This document shows, in pieces, positions 45,689-53,346 of a DNA stretch of 64,000 bases. A model generated the notes under the pieces. That model was not told the origin of the DNA, ran no database searches, and worked only from the letters and a program-made list of their open reading frames with translations. Every line of letters starts with the position of its first letter. Positions within the stretch are counted from its first letter, which is position 1. The translations under genes were made by a program, and so were the position numbers. This DNA is from Sphingobacterium sp. UGAL515B_05 (GTDB lineage: Bacteria > Bacteroidota > Bacteroidia > Sphingobacteriales > Sphingobacteriaceae). The stretch is taken from the NCBI RefSeq assembly GCF_033097525.1, contig NZ_CP109907.1, positions 5,022,001 to 5,086,000 on the forward strand, given 5' to 3'.

Positions 45689-46646
45689 TATCTGTAGTTA
45701 TGCTGTTCTCAAAATATGTATTATAAATATCGTCGAGCTGGTAATCGTTGCGGCTCACGGAAACGATATCGGCGCCATTGTTTACCAGCAGGCGTACAGC
45801 CATTGCTGTTGTATCGCTGTCTGTTTTTAATTCGATCGTACAGCCGTCCACCTTAAGATCACGGAGTCCGGGCAGGGCCTTTAATGCTTCTTCAAACCGT
45901 TTGGTATCGCCCTGGGCATGGTCAAGGGTAATGACGGTACTGATACCTTTCTGCTGCTGCAGGTTATGGGCAAGGGTTTCGAGCGATCCTTCAACCAGTA
46001 ATTTTCCGCCAACAAAAATACCCACCCGATCGCATACACGCTGCACCTGGTGGAGGTGGTGTGAAGAAAGCAGTACCGTTAGGTTATGCTCCCTGCTGAG
46101 CTGCTTGATGAGCTCAAGGAATTCGTCAACACCCTTGGGATCAATGCCAAGCGTAGGCTCATCAAGGATGGCAACCTCGGGAGCCTTGATCAGCACTTCG
46201 GCCAAGCCTAGACGTTGTTTCATACCGCGGGAAAAAGCGCTCGTTTTTTTATGCATTTCCCGTTCGAGCCCCACCACATGTAACATGTCTTTTGCAGAAG
46301 CTTGTGCATAAGATTCTGTGAGACCATTTAATCTGGCAATAAAGCTTAGGTTTTCCAGGGCCGTCATATCCGGGTAGAAACCTACATTGTCAGGCAGGTA
46401 GCCGACTTTTCGTTTCACGGCGATCGGATTGCGCGTAGCATTATGGCCACAGACATAGGCTGTACCAGAGGTGGGCTCGGTCAGGCCCAGCATCATGAGG
46501 ATGCTGGTTGTCTTGCCGGCACCATTGGGGCCGAGCAGGCCAAAGATCTCTCCGGGATAAATGTGCAGGTCCAACTGATCTACAGCGGTTACTTTGCCGT
46601 AGCTTTTTGTCAGGCCTGTCAATTGAATGATAGGATCCTTCATCAT
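45645..46646 (-). CDS. ABC transporter ATP-binding protein
   Basis: This is a 333-aa ATPase. Walker A GPNGAGKT (39-46), signature FSRGMKQRL and Walker B VAILDEPTLGIDP are intact, and a C-terminal extension (about 230-333) binds the partner permease in this group. It belongs to the NatA/NosF-like class that powers ABC-2 permeases. It is the middle gene of a minus-strand operon after a NEW3 protein (21-nt gap) and overlapping the permease. The direction is probably export or membrane protein handling. Confidence 0.92.
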   Translation of the reverse strand: MMKDPIIQLTGLTKSYGKVTAVDQLDLHIYPGEIFGLLGPNGAGKTTSILMMLGLTEPTSGTAYVCGHNATRNPIAVKRKVGYLPDNVGFYPDMTALENLSFIARLNGLTESYAQASAKDMLHVVGLEREMHKKTSAFSRGMKQRLGLAEVLIKAPEVAILDEPTLGIDPKGVDEFLELIKQLSREHNLTVLLSSHHLHQVQRVCDRVGIFVGGKLLVEGSLETLAHNLQQQKGISTVITLDHAQGDTKRFEEALKALPGLRDLKVDGCTIELKTDSDTTAMAVRLLVNNGADIVSVSRNDYQLDDIYNTYFENSITTDNAYEKSKGFFKRYQ

Positions 46647-46667
46647 GATAATCTTTTTGTAGCGCCC

Positions 46668-47522
46668 TTATCTGCGGCCGTATTTGCGGATGAGAAAATA
46701 CACCAAACCAATGGCCAATACAATGACAAGCATACCGATCCAGCCAGAAAGCAAAGAAGTTTTCACAATCATACGGAATGAAATGTCGGCGCTACTATTG
46801 GATGATTTGATCTCAAATTTGGAAGCATAGTCACCGGCAATAGTTTTGTCGGGAACTTTTAGGTTGACTTTGACGTCAATAGATTTCCCTGCTTCGAGCT
46901 GTTTGATGTTCGACGGATCGAAGCTTGCCTCCCAGCGGCTTGGTAATTGGGACGTCAGTTCCAGGGCATTGAGTGGCAGGGTGCCCGTGTTTTTGACTTT
47001 AAGTAGAATCTCCTTGCTGCTACCGGCTACCACTTCGTCGCTCAGCCGCCCACTGGGGGTGGTCAACTCAAGGGCAAAGGAGCCTTTGACGACTGCTTCG
47101 AGCTCAAGCTTTAAGGTATCGGTTGAGGATATGGCCCGTAGCGGAATTTTATATTTATCGGGCTTGGCCGTGATCGGACAGCTGATTTCAATGTTGATTT
47201 CCTGGGCTTTATTGGGCTGCATCTGAAGGGAAGTCACTTGCGAGCCTTCTACGCGGTAGCTAATCTGCCATCCATCGGGAAGCTGGGCATTCAGGCTGTA
47301 GTTAACCAATTGAGCGGATCCGTTGGTCAAGGTGGTCGTATAACGAAAGGGTTCGTTGCTGGGGGCCTCAATATTGACAAGCCTCGCTTCGAAACCAGAT
47401 TTGAGGGGCTTCAAGGCTTGCCCCGATAGATAGAAACTGTTGGCCAGCACAATAAGTGCGATAAGAAATGGCCTGAAAGAAAAACGTCGGTCTGTGTTTG
47501 TAATTAGTAATTCTGTTAACAT
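46668..47522 (-). CDS. NEW3-domain membrane protein of ABC operon
   Basis: This is a 284-aa protein with an N-terminal signal or anchor (PFLIALIVLANSFYLSGQA), two Ig-like NEW3 domains (about 40-145 and 155-250; LKVKNTGTLPLNALELTSQLPSRWEA) and a C-terminal helix with a basic tail (LIGMLVIVLAIGLVYFLIRKYGRR-like). It is thus an extracytoplasmic protein held by a C-terminal anchor. NEW3 proteins are often the third gene of such ABC operons and probably the external partner of the permease. First gene of the operon. Confidence 0.85.
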   Translation of the reverse strand: MLTELLITNTDRRFSFRPFLIALIVLANSFYLSGQALKPLKSGFEARLVNIEAPSNEPFRYTTTLTNGSAQLVNYSLNAQLPDGWQISYRVEGSQVTSLQMQPNKAQEINIEISCPITAKPDKYKIPLRAISSTDTLKLELEAVVKGSFALELTTPSGRLSDEVVAGSSKEILLKVKNTGTLPLNALELTSQLPSRWEASFDPSNIKQLEAGKSIDVKVNLKVPDKTIAGDYASKFEIKSSNSSADISFRMIVKTSLLSGWIGMLVIVLAIGLVYFLIRKYGRR

Positions 47523-47731
47523 GATCCAATAACTAAAATTTATATTTAAATAGAATATTAGCTTTTAAAAAATGTCGGTTTGGGTATCAGCTACCTTTTT
47601 GAAAAACCGCACCCAAATTAAAAATCAATTTGATAAAAATCAAGATTGAAATAAAAAAAATAGTGTAAAAAAAATGTGTTTAAAAGGTCTATAGGCTGAC
47701 AGCTTGTGTTGTATGCTGCAGCGCACTTCCG

Positions 47732-48022
47732 TCAGTCAAAGTTTACCGAGCGGAATGTCTTCTTGATGATAATCTTGGTGTTCTCGGCCAACTCATCCAG
47801 TGTACAGTGGATGGATCGTAATTGTGTCCGCTGAATTGTAGCGTCGTTCAGGAGAAGATTGATGCGAAGACGTCTGCTGTCTGAGGCCTCAGGCGCACCG
47901 CGCAGTTCATCAAAAAGTTCATGAATAATTTTTTCGCAGCTTTTTTGGTCAAAACTGGCGATAGTGATATAATGTCCGTGGCTGTACATCTGTAATTCAA
48001 TATAGTAATTCGACGTTTTCAT
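47732..48022 (-). CDS. hypothetical protein, 96 aa
   Basis: This is a small soluble protein with no signal peptide or known motif. The N-terminus has strand-like content (NYYIELQMYSHGHYITIASF) followed by helix (CEKIIHELFDELRG) and a charged C-terminus. It lies 77 nt downstream of hsp20 on the same strand, but a strong terminator intervenes, so it needs readthrough or its own promoter. Stress context is suggestive only. Confidence 0.5.
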   Translation of the reverse strand: MKTSNYYIELQMYSHGHYITIASFDQKSCEKIIHELFDELRGAPEASDSRRLRINLLLNDATIQRTQLRSIHCTLDELAENTKIIIKKTFRSVNFD

Positions 48023-48050
48023 AATCTTCGTTTTAAAGACTGAAAAAAGA

Positions 48051-48075
48051 GGTTAGCCTCCATGGGAGGCTAACC
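48051..48075 (-). terminator. terminator of hsp20
   Basis: Eleven-bp perfect stem GGTTAGCCTCC/GGAGGCTAACC with a 3-nt loop; on the minus strand it is followed by CTCTTTTTTC. It lies 24 nt after the hsp20 stop. Confidence 0.9.
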
Positions 48076-48098
48076 ATTAAAATTTGCTATTTGGATCT

Positions 48099-48545
48099 TT
48101 AGGATATTTCGATCATCCGCGGTTCTTTCTGTTTGGCTTCTTCTTTCTTCGGTATTGTCAATCGGAGCATGCCATTTTCATAGTGTGCCTGGATATTGTC
48201 CTGATCGACAACCTCCTTTTGAAGTTCGAAGCTGCGTTGGAAAGATTGGTAGCTGAACTCCCGACGGGTGTAGTTGTCCTTATGCTCTTCGTTTTGTTCC
48301 TCCTTAGCCGAGGATATGGTCAAGAGATTGCCGTCGAGGGTCACCTTGAAATCGCCTTTGGCCATGCCGGGTGCGGCGACCTCCACTTCGAAGCTGTCTG
48401 CGTTTTCCTTGATGTTGACCGCAGGAACGGTGGTACTTGTTGATGAGTAATTTTTGTTGTCCCAGTTTAAAAGCTCACGGTTAAAATTATCAAACATGGG
48501 CGAAAAAAGTGAAAAATTGTTCCAGTTTCTTTTTGCAAGTTTCAT
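48099..48545 (-). CDS. Hsp20/alpha-crystallin small heat shock protein
   Basis: This is a 148-aa ATP-independent chaperone that binds unfolding proteins. The alpha-crystallin domain spans about 38-135 (VPAVNIKENADSFEVEVAAPGM, GNLLTISSAKEE, ENGMLRLTIPK), followed by a short C-terminal tail with MIEIS as the IXI-like tail motif. It is monocistronic: a strong terminator follows and a 14-bp palindrome plus an exceptionally strong Shine-Dalgarno precede it. Heat-inducible expression is likely. Confidence 0.92.
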   Translation of the reverse strand: MKLAKRNWNNFSLFSPMFDNFNRELLNWDNKNYSSTSTTVPAVNIKENADSFEVEVAAPGMAKGDFKVTLDGNLLTISSAKEEQNEEHKDNYTRREFSYQSFQRSFELQKEVVDQDNIQAHYENGMLRLTIPKKEEAKQKEPRMIEIS

Positions 48546-48549
48546 AGTA

Positions 48550-48558
48550 ACCTCCTTT
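48550..48558 (-). promoter_or_regulatory. strong Shine-Dalgarno of hsp20
   Basis: On the minus strand AAAGGAGGT precedes the ATG by 4 nt. That is a full match to the anti-SD of 16S rRNA, in a phylum whose genes mostly lack SD sequences, and no other gene here has one as strong. It fixes the start and suggests high translation on induction. Confidence 0.75.
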
Positions 48559-48588
48559 TAATGAAGTATAACAATAATTTAAATCTAT

Positions 48589-48602
48589 CAGTCGGCCGAC
48601 TG
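48589..48602. promoter_or_regulatory. 14-bp perfect palindrome upstream of hsp20
   Basis: CAGTCGGCCGACTG is a perfect GC-rich palindrome in an AT-rich stretch, 43 bp before the hsp20 start. It could be a repressor operator or, in RNA, a tight hairpin in the leader that blocks the Shine-Dalgarno region at low temperature. Confidence 0.5.
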
Positions 48603-48732
48603 TATTAAAAATCTCACAAAAAAGGTACCGAGCTTAAAAAACTGAATTTTTTTCAGCAAAACTGTCAAATTTTACCTGATAAATTGACAGAAATGATAAG
48701 ATCTACCTACAACAAACCGAAAATTGAATTTG

Positions 48733-48835
48733 TTTCAAACGATCTTCAGCTCAATCTTATCCTTATAATAACCCATTTGATGGATAACTTAGTTAGAAAA
48801 GACCGACCCTACCAAGCTGATGACCGCGGTCTGGT
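48733..48835 (+). repeat. duplicated intergenic element, copy 1
   Basis: About 70 bp resembles the element at 56.65-56.75 kb. It shares CATTTGATGGATAA (48774-48787) and TAGTTAGAAAAGACCG (48790-48805) exactly, with a 1-nt indel between, and the upstream flank is partly similar (AAACGAT, then CAGCT versus TAGCT). The conserved block runs into AGACCG, which pairs with CGGTCT downstream. It lies between the AraC and hsp20 genes on the strand opposite to both. It may be a small RNA with terminator or a degenerate repeat. Confidence 0.55.
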
Positions 48836-48864
48836 ATGTCTAAAATTTATTTTATATTGTTTTG

Positions 48865-49776
48865 TCAGTTAAACGACTGTCTGAACGCTAAAGGTGAAAC
48901 ATTGGTTTTTTTCTTAAACAGTTTGTTGAACGATTGTGGATGTTCAAAACCGAGTTTGTAGGCAATTTCGGCCACGGAAAGGCTCGTCGCCGTGAGTTGT
49001 TCCTTGGCTTCTTCAATTAACTTGTCGTGAATGTGCTGCTGAGTGTTTTTGCCGGTAACGGAACGTAGCAAATCGCTTAAATAACGTGCTGATACATGGA
49101 GGCTTTCGGCTAAATACTCTACGGTCGGAAGCCCCTGTTTTAAGGTTTCTTCGCTGTCGAAATAATCGTCCAGCAATTTTTCCAATTGGGTCAGCAGCGC
49201 ATGGTTAACCGCCTTTCGAGTAATGAATTGACGCTCATAGAAACGGTTGCTGTATTGCAAGAGCATATCAATTTGCGACAAAATAATATCTTGGGTATGC
49301 TTGTCTATATGCTCATATTCTTGTTCGATTTTAAGAAAAATTTCTATAATGTCTTTTTCTTCGCGTTCGGAGAGATGTAATGCTTCGTTAAGCGCATACG
49401 AAAAGAAATTGTAGTTTTTTATTTTGGTGGCTAGGGGGTGGGTATACAAAAAATCAGGGTGGAATAGCAGCATGTAACCTTTTCCGCATTCGACATTCAT
49501 CTTGCTGATTTCGGCCATCGTCAACGATTGAATCTGCCTGGGCGCAATAAAATTCATTGTTCCTTTGTCGAAATCGTAATACTGTTGGCCATATTTTATT
49601 TTTGCACTGACGTCTTTTTTCAGCGAAATACTATAGAAATTCACGTAGAACTGCTCCCAGATGTCACTTTCATCGGGCTTTATGCCAGCTACATCAATTA
49701 CACTGACGAGCGGATGTAATGGGGCCGGCAAGGACAATTGCCGATGAAATTCGGATATGGAATTGATACGATGCAT
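48865..49776 (-). CDS. AraC family transcriptional regulator
   Basis: This is a 303-aa AraC protein. The start MHRINSIS is taken over a longer frame because its paralogue begins alike and a -7 box (TAAATTTG, minus strand 49799-49792) lies 16 bp upstream. Sensor half about 1-190; DNA-binding half about 200-300 (LAESLHVSARYLSDLLRSVTG, IAYKLGFEHPQSFNKLFKKKTNVSPLAFR). It is a paralogue of the AraC at 51.2 kb. It is downstream of an SDR but separated by a strong terminator, so it has its own promoter. Confidence 0.9.
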   Translation of the reverse strand: MHRINSISEFHRQLSLPAPLHPLVSVIDVAGIKPDESDIWEQFYVNFYSISLKKDVSAKIKYGQQYYDFDKGTMNFIAPRQIQSLTMAEISKMNVECGKGYMLLFHPDFLYTHPLATKIKNYNFFSYALNEALHLSEREEKDIIEIFLKIEQEYEHIDKHTQDIILSQIDMLLQYSNRFYERQFITRKAVNHALLTQLEKLLDDYFDSEETLKQGLPTVEYLAESLHVSARYLSDLLRSVTGKNTQQHIHDKLIEEAKEQLTATSLSVAEIAYKLGFEHPQSFNKLFKKKTNVSPLAFRQSFN

Positions 49777-49806
49777 GCTGTTTTTGTTATACAAATTTAC
49801 AAAAAA

Positions 49807-49828
49807 CAACTGCCTTGCAAGGCAGTTG
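49807..49828 (-). terminator. 22-bp perfect palindrome terminator after SDR
   Basis: CAACTGCCTTG and its exact complement abut without a gap, followed on the minus strand by T6. It ends the SDR transcript. A possible -33 TTG of the next promoter (49820-49818) lies inside the palindrome and the -7 box directly after the T-run. Confidence 0.85.
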
Positions 49829-49841
49829 CTGATTTAAAAAA

Positions 49842-50645
49842 TTAGGACTCAAATTGTTTTGCGATTTCTTGCCTGAAGGCTTCTTTTCCGATTTGCAATC
49901 GTCTTTCATAGAGTGCATGTGCATCTTCACCTGCCAGATAACGTACCTGATCTTTATTGTCCGTGGCGGCTTCATACACCACTTGGGCAATTTGCTCGGC
50001 CGTGGATGCATTTTGCATCATCAGCCCCATTTGTTCGAACAGTTTGTCTTCAATGTCCTGATAGTCGGAAGTTCGGTTTAGATCCAAAGAACGCCCTGCA
50101 AAATCTGTCGCTATTCCTCCCGGAGCAACTGTTTTGATGGCTATTCCAAATTTTTTCAGTTCAAAGGACATGCTTTCGCTCCAGCCCTCCAGGGCAAATT
50201 TTGTCGCATGGTACATGGAATTGAGCGGGAATCCCATAAAACCACCAATCGATGTGGTGGAAATAAATAGACCGCTTTTCTGTGCTCTAAAATGGGGGAT
50301 AAAGGCTTGTGTAACGCGCAGTACCCCCAACAGATTGGTGTCGATTTGGCGAAGTATTTTTTCGTCGCTCAACGTTTCAAAGGCACCCATTAACCCATAA
50401 CCTGCATTATTGAAAACGACATCAATGTTACTTATAGCGATGGCTTTTACTACAGTTTCTTTGATCTGGGCCGGATCGGTAACATCTAATTTTAGTAGCC
50501 TGATGTTTTCGATTCCGGTAAGTTCGGTTTCATTTTCGGGATTTCGCATGGTTGCGATCACATTCCAACCCGCCTGTTGAAATAGTTTGGCAGTTGCTTT
50601 TCCCAAACCGGAAGAAGCTCCTGTAATGAAAATTGTCTTTTGCAT
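49842..50645 (-). CDS. short-chain dehydrogenase/reductase
   Basis: This is a classical SDR of about 267 aa. Motifs are ITGASSGLGKAT at the N-terminus, NNAGYG, Ser in FISTTSIGG and catalytic YHATK, and the C-terminal half is as in the DltE/retinol-dehydrogenase-like SDRs. ATG 50645 (MQKTIF) sits right before the Rossmann strand; an in-frame ATG 45 nt upstream is less likely. It is followed by its own terminator and then an AraC gene. A carbonyl reductase role is inferred. Confidence 0.88.
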   Translation of the reverse strand: MQKTIFITGASSGLGKATAKLFQQAGWNVIATMRNPENETELTGIENIRLLKLDVTDPAQIKETVVKAIAISNIDVVFNNAGYGLMGAFETLSDEKILRQIDTNLLGVLRVTQAFIPHFRAQKSGLFISTTSIGGFMGFPLNSMYHATKFALEGWSESMSFELKKFGIAIKTVAPGGIATDFAGRSLDLNRTSDYQDIEDKLFEQMGLMMQNASTAEQIAQVVYEAATDNKDQVRYLAGEDAHALYERRLQIGKEAFRQEIAKQFES

Positions 50646-50924
50646 GCTGTTATTGTTTGATTCCATACCACAAATGTCTAAAGAAGGCATCGGGTACCTG
50701 TTGCCAAATTGAGCTTGATTGTAGCCAAAATGACGAAATCAAAATATGTGAAAAAAATCATGGCCAATGGAGCGGAAAATTCATCGACTTTGGCACGATT
50801 ATTTGTTGATATTCGTTATAAAAACAATGCAATGTTAAGCTGATTTTTGCTCGATTTTATACTTTTTATCGTATTCGTATTGGCATAATTGCTGTATTTT
50901 AAAAATTTTAGAAGATCTATATTT

Positions 50925-51185
50925 ATGCAAGGCACAATTGACGGGATAAGCGGGGAACCACATCGTTCACAGGTGTTCCGTTTAACTTACAAAGGACAGG
51001 ATTATCAACTGGTGTTGTTGAAAAAGTCTTTATCAAAGCTCGATACGGAATTGCCAATTTCGCTTGATGGAATTGATCAAAAAATCGTAAAAAAAGGCGA
51101 CCAGTGGTTTTTTGAAAATAGACACTCCGATCAGCATTTTGCGACCGAAATCTGGCGTAATTTATCGCTTCGATATCGCCTCTAA
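50925..51185 (+). CDS. hypothetical protein, 86 aa
   Basis: This is a small soluble protein, the only plus-strand gene in this stretch. It has a beta-rich pattern (VFRLTYKGQDYQLVLLKKS) and an end with HFATEIWRNLSLRYRL. No known domain. A TTG 36 nt upstream could extend it, but the ATG is preferred. It is preceded by an AT-rich gap of about 230 bp that also carries the promoter of the divergent SDR. Function is unknown. Confidence 0.5.
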   Translation: MQGTIDGISGEPHRSQVFRLTYKGQDYQLVLLKKSLSKLDTELPISLDGIDQKIVKKGDQWFFENRHSDQHFATEIWRNLSLRYRL

Positions 51186-51248
51186 GACCAAAGGTCTGCT
51201 GTATGGTGGCCCGCAGTTCAATATACAGCAGATTTTAAGGATGCTATT

Positions 51249-52172
51249 TTAGCTTGAGGCCATCTTCCGTCTGAACTCCAGCGGTGAGAGCTCCGTTTTC
51301 TTTTTGAATAGACGATTGAGTGACTGTGGCTGTTCAAAACCGAGCTGATAGGCAATTTCGGCAACAGAAAGCTCTGATCTGGACAGCAGATCTTTCGCTT
51401 TTTCAATGAGCTTATGTTGGATATGGTTCTGCGCACTTTCACCGGTCTGCAACCGTAATAAATCGCTTAAATAGTTTTTCGACATATTCAGCCGCTCAGC
51501 AAAATAACCCACCTGCGGTAAACCCTTGCGTTCGGTTTCGGCTTCAAAATATTGATCCAACAATTGTTCAAACCGGCTCACCAAGGGCACATTGTGTACC
51601 TTACGTGTAATAAATTGCCGGTTATAAAACCGCTGCGAATACACCAGCAGCAGTTCGATGAAACTGACAATGGCATCCTGGCTATAGCTGTCGATCGGAC
51701 TGTCATATTCGCTTAAGATCCCTTTTCCGATATTTCGGATCTGCTCTTTCTCCCGGTCGGACAGAAAAAGTGCTTCGTTGACTTCGTAATCGAAAAAACT
51801 GTAACTGCCGATTTTGTGTGCCAGGTCATAGGTGCGGATAAAATCGGGATGGAAAACAAGGGAATAGCCTACTTCGGCGTGGGCAGTATCGGGATCAACA
51901 CTGATCGTCTGTCCGGGTTTAAAGAAGGTCATCAGACCTTCCCGGAAGTCGTACTGATGTGGGCCATACCCCAATACGCATTGCGCATCTTCTTTGATGG
52001 AAATGCAGTACAGGTTGAGCTGAAAGGTGGTCTCGACCGTTGGATGTATATGCTTGTTTTTGGAGAAATCCGTGATGCTAAAAAGCGGATGCTGCGGTTT
52101 GGGGAGCTGCAGCGCTTCATGATAGTCAGCGATACTATTGATCCTGATCAGTACGGGTTCTTTCTTTGACAT
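51249..52172 (-). CDS. AraC family transcriptional regulator
   Basis: This is a 307-aa AraC protein, a paralogue of the one at 48.9 kb (shared RINSI..YH/FH opening, NRQFITRK, GLPQVGYFAERLNMSKNYLSDLLRLQTG, IAYQLGFEQPQSLNRLFKKKTELSPLEFR). Start at ATG 52172; a longer frame adds 23 residues of non-conserved sequence. It lies downstream of an aldo/keto reductase on the same strand, with an 11-bp-stem hairpin between. This mirrors the SDR-terminator-AraC layout to its left. Confidence 0.9.
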   Translation of the reverse strand: MSKKEPVLIRINSIADYHEALQLPKPQHPLFSITDFSKNKHIHPTVETTFQLNLYCISIKEDAQCVLGYGPHQYDFREGLMTFFKPGQTISVDPDTAHAEVGYSLVFHPDFIRTYDLAHKIGSYSFFDYEVNEALFLSDREKEQIRNIGKGILSEYDSPIDSYSQDAIVSFIELLLVYSQRFYNRQFITRKVHNVPLVSRFEQLLDQYFEAETERKGLPQVGYFAERLNMSKNYLSDLLRLQTGESAQNHIQHKLIEKAKDLLSRSELSVAEIAYQLGFEQPQSLNRLFKKKTELSPLEFRRKMASS

Positions 52173-52210
52173 GCTCTTTTTGCCTGTTAAATAATAGCCT
52201 AATTTAAGTA

Positions 52211-52243
52211 AAATGCCATGCGCTTTCTGCTGGCATGGCATTT
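52211..52243. terminator. terminator between aldo/keto reductase and AraC
   Basis: Perfect 11-bp arms AAATGCCATGC (52211-52221) and GCATGGCATTT (52233-52243) lie just after the aldo/keto reductase stop on the minus strand. Confidence 0.8.
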
Positions 52244-52250
52244 ATATTTT

Positions 52251-53246
52251 TTATGATTGCAGCGGAATACTTACATCGCGGGACCCGGTATCCAGTCCGA
52301 CCGGCAGAATAGCCTCAATGCGTTGCAGATCTTCGGCGGTCAATAGGATGTCTGTTGCGGCGATATTCTGCTCCACATAGCGCACTCTTTTTGTCCCCGG
52401 TATCGGCACGATTCCTTTTTGGATCAGCCAGGCAAGGGCCAGCTGCGACGAGGTAACGTCTTTTTCTTTTCCAATCTGTTCGAGTTCACGCACCAGATCG
52501 AGGTTTTTATAAAACTGCTCACCCTGAAACCTCGGGATAAGCCTGCGGAAATCATCTTCGGGAATATCGTCCGGCGACTTGATCTCACCAGTGATAAATC
52601 CACGGCCCAAAGGGGAGTAGGCGACCAGGCCTATACCCAGTTCCTGGGTCAGATTGTATACGCCATTGATCTCTACTTCGCGTCCGAATAAGGAGATTTC
52701 ATTCTGCACAGCCGTGATCGGGAAGGTCGCGTGTGCCTTGCTGATCTGCTCGGCACTGACTTCCGAAATGCCCAGGTACCTGACCTTGCCCGCTGTGACC
52801 AGCTCGCCCATGGCACCTACGGTTTCCTCGATGGGTACATTGGGGTCGGGGCGGTGCATATAATAGAGGTCAATCACATCGGTATCGAGGTTTTTCAGCG
52901 AGCGCTCGATAGACTTCCGGATATATTCTGGCCGACCGTTTATACGCCAGGTCACCTGGTCGTTATCATCAATCTCAAAGCCGAACTTGCTGGCGAGGAT
53001 ATAGTCGTTTCGCTTGCCGCATATGGCCCTGGAGATCAACCTTTCGTTTTCAAAGGGTCCATACAGATCGGCCGTATCCAAAAAGTTGCCACCCAGTTCC
53101 AAGGACCGGTGAATGGTAGCTATGGATTCTTTTTCGTTGGCCTTGCCGTAGATATCGCCAGTGGACGCAAAACTGCTCATCCCCATACAGCCTAAGCCGA
53201 TCATTGGAATTTCAAGTCCCTGCGTGCCTAATTTTCTTGTTTTCAT
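52251..53246 (-). CDS. aldo/keto reductase
   Basis: This is a 331-aa NADPH-dependent reductase of the YhdN/AKR13-like group. Tetrad residues are Asp and Tyr in FLDTADLYGPFENE, Lys in LASKFGF and His in YYMHRPDPNVPIEET; cofactor segment VPIPGTKRVRYVEQN. Start MKTRKLG (53246) preferred over an in-frame ATG 24 nt upstream. It is followed by a hairpin and an AraC regulator. The substrate is unknown; carbonyl detoxification is likely. Confidence 0.92.
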   Translation of the reverse strand: MKTRKLGTQGLEIPMIGLGCMGMSSFASTGDIYGKANEKESIATIHRSLELGGNFLDTADLYGPFENERLISRAICGKRNDYILASKFGFEIDDNDQVTWRINGRPEYIRKSIERSLKNLDTDVIDLYYMHRPDPNVPIEETVGAMGELVTAGKVRYLGISEVSAEQISKAHATFPITAVQNEISLFGREVEINGVYNLTQELGIGLVAYSPLGRGFITGEIKSPDDIPEDDFRRLIPRFQGEQFYKNLDLVRELEQIGKEKDVTSSQLALAWLIQKGIVPIPGTKRVRYVEQNIAATDILLTAEDLQRIEAILPVGLDTGSRDVSIPLQS

Positions 53247-53346
53247 CTGCTTCTTATTTTTGTTACCCAAAATTACGAAGCACAGCCTGCAGCATGTTTA
53301 CCCCAATTACGGAAACTTGTAACCGAATTACGGATCTAATCGCTAA

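Noticed and set aside
45748..46311. Open frame of 187 codons on the plus strand inside the ABC ATPase gene
   Set aside because: It is the antisense shadow of a gene with intact Walker A, signature and Walker B motifs; the translation is Ser/Arg-rich and resembles no protein.
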